DNA of 64,000 nt from Methylobacterium brachythecii (GTDB lineage: Bacteria; Pseudomonadota; Alphaproteobacteria; Rhizobiales; Beijerinckiaceae). Made by a program: the position numbers and the translations under genes. Shown piece by piece: positions 28,497 through 37,599 of this stretch (positions within the stretch are counted from its first letter, which is position 1; each line of letters starts with the position of its first letter). Below the pieces are notes generated by a model. It saw only the letters and a list, made by a program, of their open reading frames with translations. It had not been told where the DNA came from and did no database searches. The stretch lies in NCBI RefSeq assembly GCF_014196345.1, contig NZ_JACIDN010000004.1, positions 372,001 to 436,000 on the forward strand, written 5' to 3'.

Positions 28497-30182
28497 CTAC
28501 TGGACCTCCGCCCCGAGTTTCACAGCACCGTTCCGTTCCTGGCCCAACCGACGAAATGCGTCGAAAGTCACGGGATCGCGCCCCCAGACGAAGCTCGGTG
28601 GCGTATTGGCCGGCGCGAGATAGGTATTGCCGTCGAAGCTGTTGTTGCCGGCTTCGATGATCGAGCCGTTGGGCGAGAGCCGGTCCGTATCCGTGACGCC
28701 GCCGGCGTCGCCGTCTCCGCTGAACACGATCCGGTTGCCGTGAACGCGGTTGCCCGTCGTCCGATACAGGCCACCGCCCAGCTTCTCGCGGCCCTGGTCG
28801 ATCAGCATGATCGCGTGGCCACCGGGCCTGACCGCAATCTCGTTGTCGGTGACCTCGACACCCTGCGAGGCGGCGATCTGAATGTCGGCATCCCAATACC
28901 ACGGGGTGCCGCTCGTCCCATTGAAACGGACCTTGTTCCGGCGGACGACCCCGCTGAAGGAGATCTCGTAGAAGATGCCGGCCCCCTGATTGGATTCCAC
29001 CAGATTGTCTTCGATGACCGCATCGCGGCAGTTGATGTCGCACCAGATCCCGGGGCCGTCGTTCCGATAGACGTGGTTGCCTTTCACCGTGACCCACTGG
29101 GCCTCCGTGATCTTGACGCCGCCAGCCTCCCAGCCCGGCTCGAAACCCGCGGTGTTGTTCTCGAAGATCCGATTGTTCTCGAAACGGATCTGATGACCGT
29201 GCGCCGCTGCGCCGAGCTGACCATTCCCGTGAATGACGTTGTCGCGCACGATCCCGTTTGTCCCGACCGACACACCGAGCCCCGCATTGAAGCGGATTTC
29301 CGAACGTTCGACGCGCCATCCGGTCGCCCGATCTCCCCGAATGGCTCCGATCTGCGCGGGCGAGTCGTACTTCTCGACGATGAGGCCGCTGATCCGCACA
29401 TCGGGAGACTGACTCTGGAACGCGGTCGCGACGACGCTCGCCTCGACCTGCCGCCCGGTTGGGTCGTCCGCCATCAGCAGACGCCCGAGAGCAGGCTCCA
29501 GAAGGAAACGACCGGGGCCGAGCTCGGCTTTGGTGAGCACGCGGCGAAGCGGCTTGTCGCCGAGAAACAGCCAAGGCAACGGCGAGCAGACCGCGCCCTT
29601 CCGGCATTCGCCGGAATGCGGCCGCAGGGGCAGCATCACGGGGGTCGCCCAGAACGGCCCCACGCGCTCGAAGGGGCCGAGAATCCGCGCGCCGTTGAGG
29701 ATACTTCCCGGCTCCCCGACGAACGTTTGTCCCGGCAGCGGCGCGACCTGCTGCATTCGATGCAATCCCGCGCCGATGCACACCGTGCCGCCGGGACCGG
29801 CGCGAAGGGCCGCCTGTTGGATCGACTCCCCGACCGGCACGCGGATGGCCTTCGTAGGGCACGACAGCTCTTTGGGAGCGCCGTCTTGGGAGAGTGCCCG
29901 ATGCGGAGTGGCAGCGACCAGGATCGGTACCAGGCAGGACGCGGCGAGGACACCGCGTCGCCTGGAAAAATTGGCAGGACTGCCGAGGGCGAAGCAGGGT
30001 CGCGCCGTCTCCGACGTTCCTCGCGGCGGAGAGCCCGGGCGGCTGGGCCCGTGGTCTCGGGAGCCCCCGTCGGCCGGACGAGGCCCGTTGCGGCTGCTGG
30101 TCCGAAGTCCTGGCGGTCGATCAGACGCGCAGCGAAAAACCAGCCATGGAGCGCTCGGCAGAGCTTCGATCCGCAGCGTCAT
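28497..30182 (-). CDS. Right-handed parallel beta-helix (PbH1) protein with N-terminal export signal
   Basis: This is a 561-residue protein. A hydrophobic signal-like segment (RRRGVLAASCLVPILVAATP) lies around residues 74-94, preceded by about 70 residues with no similarity, so the true start may lie downstream of 30182. The beta-helix repeats begin near residue 240 (ISGLIVEKYDSPAQIGAI, VRDNVIHGNGQLGAAAHGH, VTVKGNHVYRNDGPGIWCDI, VVRRNKVRFNG). It has clear end-to-end similarity with the T1SS-linked protein at 43357. The fold is shared with polysaccharide lyases and epimerases, but no catalytic residues can be named. It is convergent with the upstream GT4 gene. Confidence 0.78.
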   Translation of the reverse strand: MTLRIEALPSAPWLVFRCASDRPPGLRTSSRNGPRPADGGSRDHGPSRPGSPPRGTSETARPCFALGSPANFSRRRGVLAASCLVPILVAATPHRALSQDGAPKELSCPTKAIRVPVGESIQQAALRAGPGGTVCIGAGLHRMQQVAPLPGQTFVGEPGSILNGARILGPFERVGPFWATPVMLPLRPHSGECRKGAVCSPLPWLFLGDKPLRRVLTKAELGPGRFLLEPALGRLLMADDPTGRQVEASVVATAFQSQSPDVRISGLIVEKYDSPAQIGAIRGDRATGWRVERSEIRFNAGLGVSVGTNGIVRDNVIHGNGQLGAAAHGHQIRFENNRIFENNTAGFEPGWEAGGVKITEAQWVTVKGNHVYRNDGPGIWCDINCRDAVIEDNLVESNQGAGIFYEISFSGVVRRNKVRFNGTSGTPWYWDADIQIAASQGVEVTDNEIAVRPGGHAIMLIDQGREKLGGGLYRTTGNRVHGNRIVFSGDGDAGGVTDTDRLSPNGSIIEAGNNSFDGNTYLAPANTPPSFVWGRDPVTFDAFRRLGQERNGAVKLGAEVQ

Positions 30183-30719
30183 GTGTGATCGCGCTGTTTG
30201 CGGGCGTTTCGCATCATGTCCGACGGTGTGGCGTCTCGTGCTCCGCGCATCCGAGGCCTTCAGCCGCGGGCATTCTGCGCGTCAGTCGCGGCATGCTCAA
30301 CGCCACCTATCGGAGTAATACCAATTCGAACGATCGATGATTTATGATTTTGTTGCAGATATATTTCAGTAGATTGGCAGAATGTCATATTACCAAACAC
30401 TATTTTACATATATATAATGTAAACTGATTCTAGATATGTATTCACTAAGAAAAAACTGAGAAAGACCGTCGAGCGAGCGGGCATCATTCGAACTCCGAA
30501 TTTCTGATGGACTCGACCAAAGGATGGAGGCAGCGGTCCCGCACATGTTCAAAGAGGCTATCGAACTAGTCCCGGATCGTCTGTTCACATCAGCGCGGAA
30601 GCAGGATCGAATGGATCGTCGATCGTCGTCCTGCCAGATCATCTGCCGGGCTACTTCGATGAAAATACTTGTGACGACGAAAGCTGATCTACGCAGTTTA
30701 TACGGAAGGCTGGGATCGA
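30183..30719. other. AT-rich intergenic region upstream of the Wzc-like gene
   Basis: About 540 bases between divergent genes; the stretch 30330-30460 is very AT-rich. It contains the inverted repeat at 30404-30424. No credible gene is present; an 80-codon minus-strand frame at 30400-30642 looks spurious. Promoter activity toward both sides is likely. Confidence 0.5.
30404..30424. promoter_or_regulatory. Inverted repeat TTTACAT-N7-ATGTAAA
   Basis: Perfect 7-base arms (30404-30410 and 30418-30424) around ATATATA in the AT-rich region upstream of the Wzc-like gene. It fits a regulator site, though AT-rich sequence makes chance repeats more frequent. Confidence 0.35.
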
Positions 30720-32897
30720 ATGAACCGGACCGTGGAGCAACCGAGCCGCAGTGTCAGCTTCCTGATCCGCCAGACCTCTGAGGGTCAAACACTTGGTATC
30801 GTTGCAGCAGCTCGACGATATTGGCGCCTGATCGCAGCACTCGTTGCGGTGGCCTTCGTCATATCCGCCGCGGTGAGCTTGATGCTCCCGAACAAATACG
30901 CCGCCGAGGCGCTGATCCAGGTCGAGCTCGGGCGGCCGGGGGCGCAACAATCCGCCCAGTCCATCACCGCGACACTCGAAGGCTCTGCGATCGTGGAGAG
31001 CGAGGCCCGCGTGTTGCGCTCCAATTTCATTGCGCAACGGGTCGTCAAGGATCTCGGTCTCAGCGAGGACCCTGCGTTCGCGCCGCGGCCGACGCTGTTG
31101 TCGCGGCTGCACTTGCGCGCAGAGGTGACCGATCCCGAAAAAGTCACGGAAGCGATCGCCAAGGAACTCTCGCGCAACTTGAGCGTGACGAACGATTCCC
31201 GCGCTTACCTCATCTCCGTCACCTACACGTCGACCGACCCCGAGCGCTCGGCGCAGATCGTGAACGCGTTCGTGGACGCGTATATGCGCAATCGCCTCGA
31301 CATGGGCGTCGCATCCGCCGAGCGGACGAGCGTCTGGCTTCAGGAGCAGGTTCGTTCGACGCGCGCGGCGCTCGAACAAGCTGACTCTGCCGTCGAGCAG
31401 TATCGGCAGAAGACGGGTTACATCGAAGGCACCGCGAACGCTCCGAATCTCGCGCAACAGGAACTGCGGGATGCCACGACGCGGCTCGGCACCGCTGTTC
31501 AGAATCGCCTGGCCGCCGAAGCACGGCTGACGCGAGCGCGAGAGGCTTTTGCTGCGGGAAGCGTTCCCTCTGCGCAGGACCTCGCCGGGGCGCCGGTCGT
31601 CCAGAGGATGCTCGAAGCGGTCGAGACGGCCAAGCGTGACTTTCAGAACGTCGCCCAGATGGGACCTCGCCACCCGAACTACCTGAATGCCAAGGCCAAC
31701 CTCGACGGCGTCGAGGAGCGGCTTCGCAAGGAGGTGGAGCAGGCCATCGGAAACCTGGAGGCCGACCTTCGCACGGCGCTCGGGGACGAGACTGTCCTGT
31801 CCGCCCAAGTCGAGACGCTGAAGAAGGGCGTCATCGAAGCGATGGGGCGCGAGACCCAACTCATCAGCATGCAGGCCAGCGCCTCGGCGATCCGCGAGCG
31901 CCTGAAGCTGCTGAACGACGGCTACGCGCAAGCCGTCGCCCTGGCCGGGATGAAGTCGTCGACGTCTCAGGCTCTTGTGCGGGCCCAACCCAACTCCCTG
32001 CCAAGCGCTCCCAACCGCGCCTTCATCATCGGACTGTCGATCCTGGGCGCGAGCGCTGCCGGCCTCGGCGCTGCCGTCCTCCTGGAGCGACGCAACACGG
32101 GATTCCGGTCGGCCACCGACCTCGTCCAGGACGCCGCCGTGCGCTGTCTCGGCATGGTGCCGAGGATCGACGGCAGCTCGACCGCGGGCGAGATGCGCAT
32201 GTTCGACGAGGCGGTTCGGCTCGTCGGTGCATCGCTCGGCTGGTCGCGCTCGTCCATCTCCCCTCAGATCCTGCTCGTCACCTCGGCAGTGCCCCGAGAG
32301 GGCAAGTCGCTGCTCTGCACGGCGCTGGCGAAGTCCGTGAACGGTCGCGGCCAGCGAGTTCTCGTGATCGACTGCTTTCCCGATGAAGACGATCAGCAGG
32401 ACGATCGCATGTGCTTGAGCGATGCTGTGCTCGGCGATCAGCAGCACTTCCTGGATCGCCGCGCCAACACAGATCTCACCGTGTTGCGCGGCTCGTCGGG
32501 CGGCAACCTCCGCGACCTCTACGCGACGACTGCCTTCTCGGGCTTCATGGACCTCGCCCGCGAGGCCTTCGATCTCGTGCTGATCGAAGCGCCGCCGGTG
32601 CTGCTGTTCCAGGAATCGATCACGCTCGCTCACCATGCGGATGCGACCGTCCTCGCGGTGCGTTGGAAGCAGACGCCGCGGGACACGGTGCTGGCCGCGT
32701 TGCAGCGTCTCCAGGAGCAAACGGTGCGGGTCCGCGGGATCATCCTGACCCAAGTCGATCTGAACGACCATCGGCACGATCGCGTCGTCGACCAGTGCTA
32801 TCACTACAGCCAGTACAGAGAGCTGTACGAAAGACGGGCCCGGACGGCACAGACGCCAGGATCGGCACCCATGCAGATCGACCTGAAAGCGTCCTAG
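30720..32897 (+). CDS. Wzc-like chain-length determinant with BY-kinase-type domain
   Basis: This 725-residue protein has a Wzz domain with N-terminal transmembrane helix (LIAALVAVAFVISAAVSLML), a long periplasmic coiled coil (about 190-410), and a second helix (FIIGLSILGASAAGLGAAVLL). The cytoplasmic ATPase domain (about 515-725) has Walker A SAVPREGKSLLCTAL, a Walker A' region VLVIDCFPDEDD, Walker B VLIEAPPVLL and a C-terminal tyrosine cluster YHYSQYRELYERR. The A' motif lacks the usual DxD and Walker B has Glu in place of Asp. It should control EPS length; kinase activity is uncertain. A hairpin follows. Confidence 0.87.
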   Translation: MNRTVEQPSRSVSFLIRQTSEGQTLGIVAAARRYWRLIAALVAVAFVISAAVSLMLPNKYAAEALIQVELGRPGAQQSAQSITATLEGSAIVESEARVLRSNFIAQRVVKDLGLSEDPAFAPRPTLLSRLHLRAEVTDPEKVTEAIAKELSRNLSVTNDSRAYLISVTYTSTDPERSAQIVNAFVDAYMRNRLDMGVASAERTSVWLQEQVRSTRAALEQADSAVEQYRQKTGYIEGTANAPNLAQQELRDATTRLGTAVQNRLAAEARLTRAREAFAAGSVPSAQDLAGAPVVQRMLEAVETAKRDFQNVAQMGPRHPNYLNAKANLDGVEERLRKEVEQAIGNLEADLRTALGDETVLSAQVETLKKGVIEAMGRETQLISMQASASAIRERLKLLNDGYAQAVALAGMKSSTSQALVRAQPNSLPSAPNRAFIIGLSILGASAAGLGAAVLLERRNTGFRSATDLVQDAAVRCLGMVPRIDGSSTAGEMRMFDEAVRLVGASLGWSRSSISPQILLVTSAVPREGKSLLCTALAKSVNGRGQRVLVIDCFPDEDDQQDDRMCLSDAVLGDQQHFLDRRANTDLTVLRGSSGGNLRDLYATTAFSGFMDLAREAFDLVLIEAPPVLLFQESITLAHHADATVLAVRWKQTPRDTVLAALQRLQEQTVRVRGIILTQVDLNDHRHDRVVDQCYHYSQYRELYERRARTAQTPGSAPMQIDLKAS

Positions 32898-32906
32898 TGG
32901 CCCGAT

Positions 32907-32935
32907 CCGGAGGCTCGAGGAATACGAGCCTCCGG
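32907..32935 (+). terminator. Hairpin between the Wzc-like gene and the flippase gene
   Basis: Perfect 11-base arms CCGGAGGCTCG (32907-32917) and CGAGCCTCCGG (32925-32935) enclose a 7-base loop, ten bases past the stop. No T-run follows, so partial termination or mRNA stabilisation is possible. Confidence 0.5.
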
Positions 32936-33048
32936 AGACGTAAGTCCGCCGCTCTCGTGATGGTGGTTCGACCGTTCTCCGAGAGCCGGCAGCAGCCGTC
33001 GGGATCGATCCACGAGAATTGCTTTCGCCGCCAAGCCGGAACCAGCCG

Positions 33049-34413
33049 ATGCAGACAAGCGCATGTTCCGTGGATGCGGATGCCGGTTCGACACGGCCGC
33101 CGGGGAGGCTGAAATCCTTCTTGGCCAGGCCCGGACTGGCGGCGAGCGCAGGTCGCATCCTGTGGCCCGTGGTCGATCAGGGCATCGCGAGCCTCGGCGG
33201 ATTTCTCCTCACGATCGCGCTCGCCCGGACGCTCGCACCCAACGAGTACGGCAACTTCGCCCTGTTCCTCGGCGTACAAATGCTTCTGTACACGGCGATC
33301 TCGTCGCTTGTGTTCTACCCGATGTCGGTGCTCTCGAACGTCTCCAGCGCCGAACGCAGCGTGCAGCTGATGAGGGCGAGCCTCGCCCTGCTGCTCTTCC
33401 TGTGCGTGCCGGCCATGGCCTGTCTCTGCCTCGTCGGCGTCCTGTTGGGCCGCACCGATGTGATCCTTCCGGTCGTCACCTATTTCCTGGCGTGGCAGGT
33501 CCAAGAGACGTTTCGCCGTTGCCTGTTCGCGGAGCTTCGCTTCGCTGCGGCCGTCCCGGGCGAGATCATCAGCTATCTCGGTCAGATCCTCATCCTGCTC
33601 TGGCTCTACCGGCAGGACGGTCTCACGCTGGCCAGCGCGCTCTATGCCATGGCGGCCACGTCGGGTCTGGCTGCGATTCTGCAGGCCTTCCAATCCGGCC
33701 TGATCTCGCGCTGCCGCGCCGATCTCGACCTGCGCAACATCGCTGGCAGCTTCTTCGCTCTGGGACGATGGTCGTTGGCCGGCAATCTCGCCGCGGCCCT
33801 GCGCCTGCAGGCTGTGTTCTGGTTCCTCGCCGCCCTGTCGGGGAACGTCGTTCCGGGGCTTCTCCTGGCGTGCATCAACATCGTGAACATCTTGAACCCG
33901 CTCATCATCGGGCTCAGCAACGTCATCCCGCAGGTGACCGCGCGCGCTCATCTGCGCGGCAAGATCGAGGCCTTGCGGGCGGCGCGGCCCTTCGCGCTCT
34001 CGGGATTGCTAATGGCGATCGTCTTCCTCGCGGTCGTCGCAGCCGCTCCCGAGCGGGTGCTGAGCGCGATCTACGGGTCCGGATCGGTCTATGCCGATCT
34101 GGCGACCCCCGTCCGGCTGCTCACTGTCGGAGCGGTGATATCCTACATCGCGGACATGATCTGTTCGTACTTCCACGGGGTCTCCGCGGTCAGGCAGGCG
34201 ATGATCGCGAACATGGCCGGGATGATCGCCTCCGTCGTCACCGCCGCGCCTCTGATCATCGGCTTCGGCCTGAGTGGGGCCTGCATCGCTCTAGGCATCG
34301 CGAATGCCGTCCGCGTGCTCGTCTCGTCACTGCTGCTGCACCGCTTGGTCGCCGACGAGCTGTCGTCCGCCGAGCGCAGCCCGATCGAGCCGGGCATCGC
34401 CGCCGTGCCGTAA
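33049..34413 (+). CDS. wzx: Oligosaccharide flippase (Wzx) family protein
   Basis: This protein has 454 residues from ATG 33049 (a TTG at 33019 adds ten residues). About 12-14 transmembrane helices run through the whole length, beginning RILWPVVDQGIASLGGFLLTIALARTL, with the MOP-superfamily style pair of a charged N-terminal loop and P-x-Q-x-T-type segments (GLSNVIPQVTARAHLRG). It should flip the undecaprenyl-linked unit across the inner membrane. It is convergent with the polymerase gene, only 44 bases apart. Confidence 0.87.
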   Translation: MQTSACSVDADAGSTRPPGRLKSFLARPGLAASAGRILWPVVDQGIASLGGFLLTIALARTLAPNEYGNFALFLGVQMLLYTAISSLVFYPMSVLSNVSSAERSVQLMRASLALLLFLCVPAMACLCLVGVLLGRTDVILPVVTYFLAWQVQETFRRCLFAELRFAAAVPGEIISYLGQILILLWLYRQDGLTLASALYAMAATSGLAAILQAFQSGLISRCRADLDLRNIAGSFFALGRWSLAGNLAAALRLQAVFWFLAALSGNVVPGLLLACINIVNILNPLIIGLSNVIPQVTARAHLRGKIEALRAARPFALSGLLMAIVFLAVVAAAPERVLSAIYGSGSVYADLATPVRLLTVGAVISYIADMICSYFHGVSAVRQAMIANMAGMIASVVTAAPLIIGFGLSGACIALGIANAVRVLVSSLLLHRLVADELSSAERSPIEPGIAAVP

Positions 34414-34457
34414 TCGCGGAGGATGCCGGAGACCGTGTTTCGCGCGGCCGGCCCGGC

Positions 34458-35813
34458 TCAGCCCTCGCGTTGCCGCTCGCCGGAGGCGTGCTCGGAGATC
34501 AGCCCCGTCCGGAACATCATGCTGGCACCGATCCCGAAGCCGAACAGGCACCAGAACCAGATGCCGACCATCGGACCCTCGAGCGAGACGTTGAAGGACG
34601 CCTCGATGATGATGGCGGCACCGTAGCACGCGAGCCAGATGAAGATCTTTGCCCAGCGTGACTCGTTGCGACGTTGCGCGAGCAGCATGCTGCGGATGAG
34701 CATCGTGAACCAGGTGCCGCACAGGGCGACCCAGAGGAGGAAGCCCGGCACGCCAGCGCGGGCCAGAATCGTCATGCTCCCGTTGTGAGGGCTTCGCAGT
34801 CCCTCGGTGATCGCCCAGAGCTGGTAGCCGTCCTCCATGGCGATGTTCACGCCGAAGCCTTTGCCGGTCCAGAAATAGGGACCGTTGAACGTGTAGTCCT
34901 GGATCGTCGACCACCAGCGTGTCCGGAATTCCTTCGTGGCTTCATAGTTCGAGGCATCGCTCACCCCGAGGATGCTCTTGAAGCCCTCGATGATCTGGTC
35001 GGGTCCGATCACGCGGCCCTCGGGAGCGATGTGAACGTTGATGTCCAGCAGGGACGCGACCATCAGCGCGACGGCGGCGAACCCGAGCACGGGCAAGAGC
35101 TGCCGGATGCGACCGCCGAGGATGGCGGATGCGAAAATGGCGACGATGCAGGCCAGCATCGCCCCGCGGCTCGACGTGACCATGACCATGCTGATGAGGA
35201 GCATCGCGACCCAGAACCGCGAGAAACGTCCCAGACCGAGGATCGCGAAGGCGGCCGCCCCCGCGAGATGCGTGGCGATCGCCCCAGGGCTGAGGTCGAT
35301 CACTTGGAGGCTCGTCCCTGGGATCAGCATCTTGGACAGGGACAGCGCCGCGCAGCCTCCGCCGATCAGCGCGTAGACCCGGATGAACGCGTGGTAGGAC
35401 GCGAGGGCTCGATCCAGACGACCCGGATCCTCGAGCAGCAATCCGATGACGATGAAGCAGAACACGCCATAGGTGATGATGACGCTGTCGCGAAGCGCGT
35501 CCGGGCCGTAGGTTCCGATGTAGGGGACGGTGCGGAGCACGACCCATGCGATCAGAACCAGCAGCATTCGGGACGCCGGGGTCGCGACCGATGCCAGCCA
35601 GCACCCCGATCGAACGAACGTAAGGAGGCCCACGACGAGCAGGATCTCACCGATGTAGAGCGGTGGAACGCCGATATACGCGAAGGTCTTGCCCACGATC
35701 GCGTATCCGCCGAGCAAAACACACAGCGCGCCCACGTAAGTGTCGTTGAACGTCCGCGATGCAGGCTGGGCGAGATCGAAGGATCTGACGGTAGACTGGG
35801 TCACGGCCCGCAC
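34458..35813 (-). CDS. O-antigen ligase/polymerase family protein (Wzy-like)
   Basis: This 451-residue membrane protein has at least ten helices and a Wzy_C-like large periplasmic loop (YFWTGKGFGVNIAMEDGYQLW), followed by SPHNGSMTILARAGVPGFLLW, which holds the conserved H-N/R-x-x-L-A-G pattern of the family. The cytoplasmic and periplasmic arginine-rich stretches fit EPS polymerase or O-antigen ligase; the EPS context favours Wzy. The GT4 gene lies 88 bases upstream on the same strand, so they may be cotranscribed. Confidence 0.82.
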   Translation of the reverse strand: MRAVTQSTVRSFDLAQPASRTFNDTYVGALCVLLGGYAIVGKTFAYIGVPPLYIGEILLVVGLLTFVRSGCWLASVATPASRMLLVLIAWVVLRTVPYIGTYGPDALRDSVIITYGVFCFIVIGLLLEDPGRLDRALASYHAFIRVYALIGGGCAALSLSKMLIPGTSLQVIDLSPGAIATHLAGAAAFAILGLGRFSRFWVAMLLISMVMVTSSRGAMLACIVAIFASAILGGRIRQLLPVLGFAAVALMVASLLDINVHIAPEGRVIGPDQIIEGFKSILGVSDASNYEATKEFRTRWWSTIQDYTFNGPYFWTGKGFGVNIAMEDGYQLWAITEGLRSPHNGSMTILARAGVPGFLLWVALCGTWFTMLIRSMLLAQRRNESRWAKIFIWLACYGAAIIIEASFNVSLEGPMVGIWFWCLFGFGIGASMMFRTGLISEHASGERQREG

Positions 35814-35901
35814 TCCATGGCCTGTGCTCGCCTCTCGGCGCGGGAAGGAAGCGGCGGCCGGCCTGGCGAGACCGGTCCGACGCGAGAGCTGCTGGACCGG
35901 C

Positions 35902-37107
35902 CTAGGTGAGGGCCAACTCCGGCGGCTGCGAGCTTTTGACCGCGATCTGCTTGCGCGCCAACGATGCGACGGCCTCCTCGTAGATCGAGAGGAGATGGCT
36001 CGTGGTCGGGGCCTCGCTCCATTTCTCCTCGTATTTCTGACGCGCGGCGTCGCCCATTCGGCGTGCCATAGCCGGGTCGGAGACCAATCGCATCATGGCC
36101 ATCGCCAGATCGGCGGCATCTCCGGGCTTGGTATGGATTCCCGTCACGCCGTCTTCGATGACTTCGGCGAGGGAGCCGATGCGCGAGGCGATCACCGGCG
36201 TGCCGGAGGCGAAGGCCTCGACGATCACCATCGGCAATCCCTCGTACCAGACCGAGGGGACGATCATCGCAGCCGCGTCCGCCATGGCCGCCCGGACGCC
36301 GCTCGGATCGCACTGGCCGACGTACTCGACCTCGGCCGACTGCTCGACGAGCGACTGCAGCGGGCCTTGGCCCAGGACCTTGATCGGACAGCCGGCCATC
36401 CGTGCCGCCTTTACCAGCACGTCGACGCCCTTCTCGTAGGTCAGGCGGCCGACGAACAGCAGGCCGCGACGCTGAGCGGGGCCGACGCCAGGATCTGCCA
36501 ATCCGTTCGGCTTTGTCTTGATGCGTTCGCCCGGTAAGCCCGCCGCAATGTAGCGCGAGCGCTCGAACTCGGTCAGCACGATGAACCGGTCGACGTGTTT
36601 CCACCAGGTGCCGAGACTTTTGTGCCGCTGAACCGAGTAGGCGACGGCCAGCGATCCGAGCACGGAGCCGCGATAGCAGCGATGGAGTACGGCGTGATAG
36701 GGCGACTTGGTGATGCAGATCTCGCAGGGTGCGCCGTTTCTGTTGAGCGTCGCGCCGGCGCAGATCACACGATAATTATGCAGGGTCTGGACCGTCGGGA
36801 TGCCGATCTTCTGCAGAGCGGCATGGACCATCGGCGAGATCATCGGGAAGAAATTGTGGATGTGGACCACGTCCGGGCGAAATTCCCGGGCGACATCGAC
36901 GATGGACTTGATCATTCTCGGTGAATTGGTTGCCGAGAACGCTGCCTGCACTTTGTCTGTGAAGGACTCGATCGCCTTGTTGCTCACCATGAACAGCTGG
37001 ACGTCGTAGCCGGCCCGCTTGAGCGCATTTTCTTCCTGGACCACGACGGAGTCTTCTCCCCCGTGCTTCTGATACTCGTTATGAACGATCAGCACTTTCC
37101 GGATCAT
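35902..37107 (-). CDS. Glycosyltransferase family 4
   Basis: This 401-residue GT-B enzyme has the N-terminal start VLIVHNEYQKHGGEDSVV and a C-terminal domain with LLFVGRLTYEKGVDVLVKAAR, KVLGQGPLQSLV and the EX7E region WYEGLPMVIVEAFASGTPVIAS. These are GT4 hallmarks. The mid-region has a Cys pair (APCEICITKSPYHAVLHRCYRG) typical of a subset of GT4 proteins. It is followed by the Wzy-like gene in the same direction. Confidence 0.87.
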   Translation of the reverse strand: MIRKVLIVHNEYQKHGGEDSVVVQEENALKRAGYDVQLFMVSNKAIESFTDKVQAAFSATNSPRMIKSIVDVAREFRPDVVHIHNFFPMISPMVHAALQKIGIPTVQTLHNYRVICAGATLNRNGAPCEICITKSPYHAVLHRCYRGSVLGSLAVAYSVQRHKSLGTWWKHVDRFIVLTEFERSRYIAAGLPGERIKTKPNGLADPGVGPAQRRGLLFVGRLTYEKGVDVLVKAARMAGCPIKVLGQGPLQSLVEQSAEVEYVGQCDPSGVRAAMADAAAMIVPSVWYEGLPMVIVEAFASGTPVIASRIGSLAEVIEDGVTGIHTKPGDAADLAMAMMRLVSDPAMARRMGDAARQKYEEKWSEAPTTSHLLSIYEEAVASLARKQIAVKSSQPPELALT

Positions 37108-37599
37108 GCCGAGAGCCCCGCATGTTTGTAGGCAACCGCCACGATAACAGAATATTTTGCTTCTGGAGGTAGCTATACTTTATAGACATGTCTGAAACCG
37201 AGCTCGGTGAGCGCTTTTTGCTGCGGCATCGCAGCTCCAGCGCCTGCGAGCAACCCGTGCTCGCTTAGGTTTCGGCTACGACTCACGCGCGGCAAATCGG
37301 GGCCGCCCTGCATGCAGGAATCGCGATGAGCGAGCGACGCTGACTGCGTGACCGTCAAGTCTCTGCATGGCAAATGCCCGCGCAGTCAGCTCCATGCGCT
37401 TCTGGGCTACGCCCTTCGTGCTCGATCGTCGAAATCTGTCATCCACGATGGTGTACACTTTTTATTTCTACGTAATACCATCGATTGATTGAGTTTAAAC
37501 TTCCGTTATGAGTAATAAATCAGCGTAAGTCTTGATGTTGCACTTCGCTGATCTGCAAACTCCAGGCTTTCAGGGAGCTATCAATAACGGAATTGCACC
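37108..37599. other. Intergenic region upstream of the NAD-dependent epimerase
   Basis: About 490 bases between divergent genes. Two small frames at 37173-37458 look spurious. An imperfect inverted repeat with CGATGGT (37446-37452) and ACCATCG (37477-37483) arms lies about 117 bases before the start, in an AT-rich stretch that likely holds the promoter. Confidence 0.45.
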
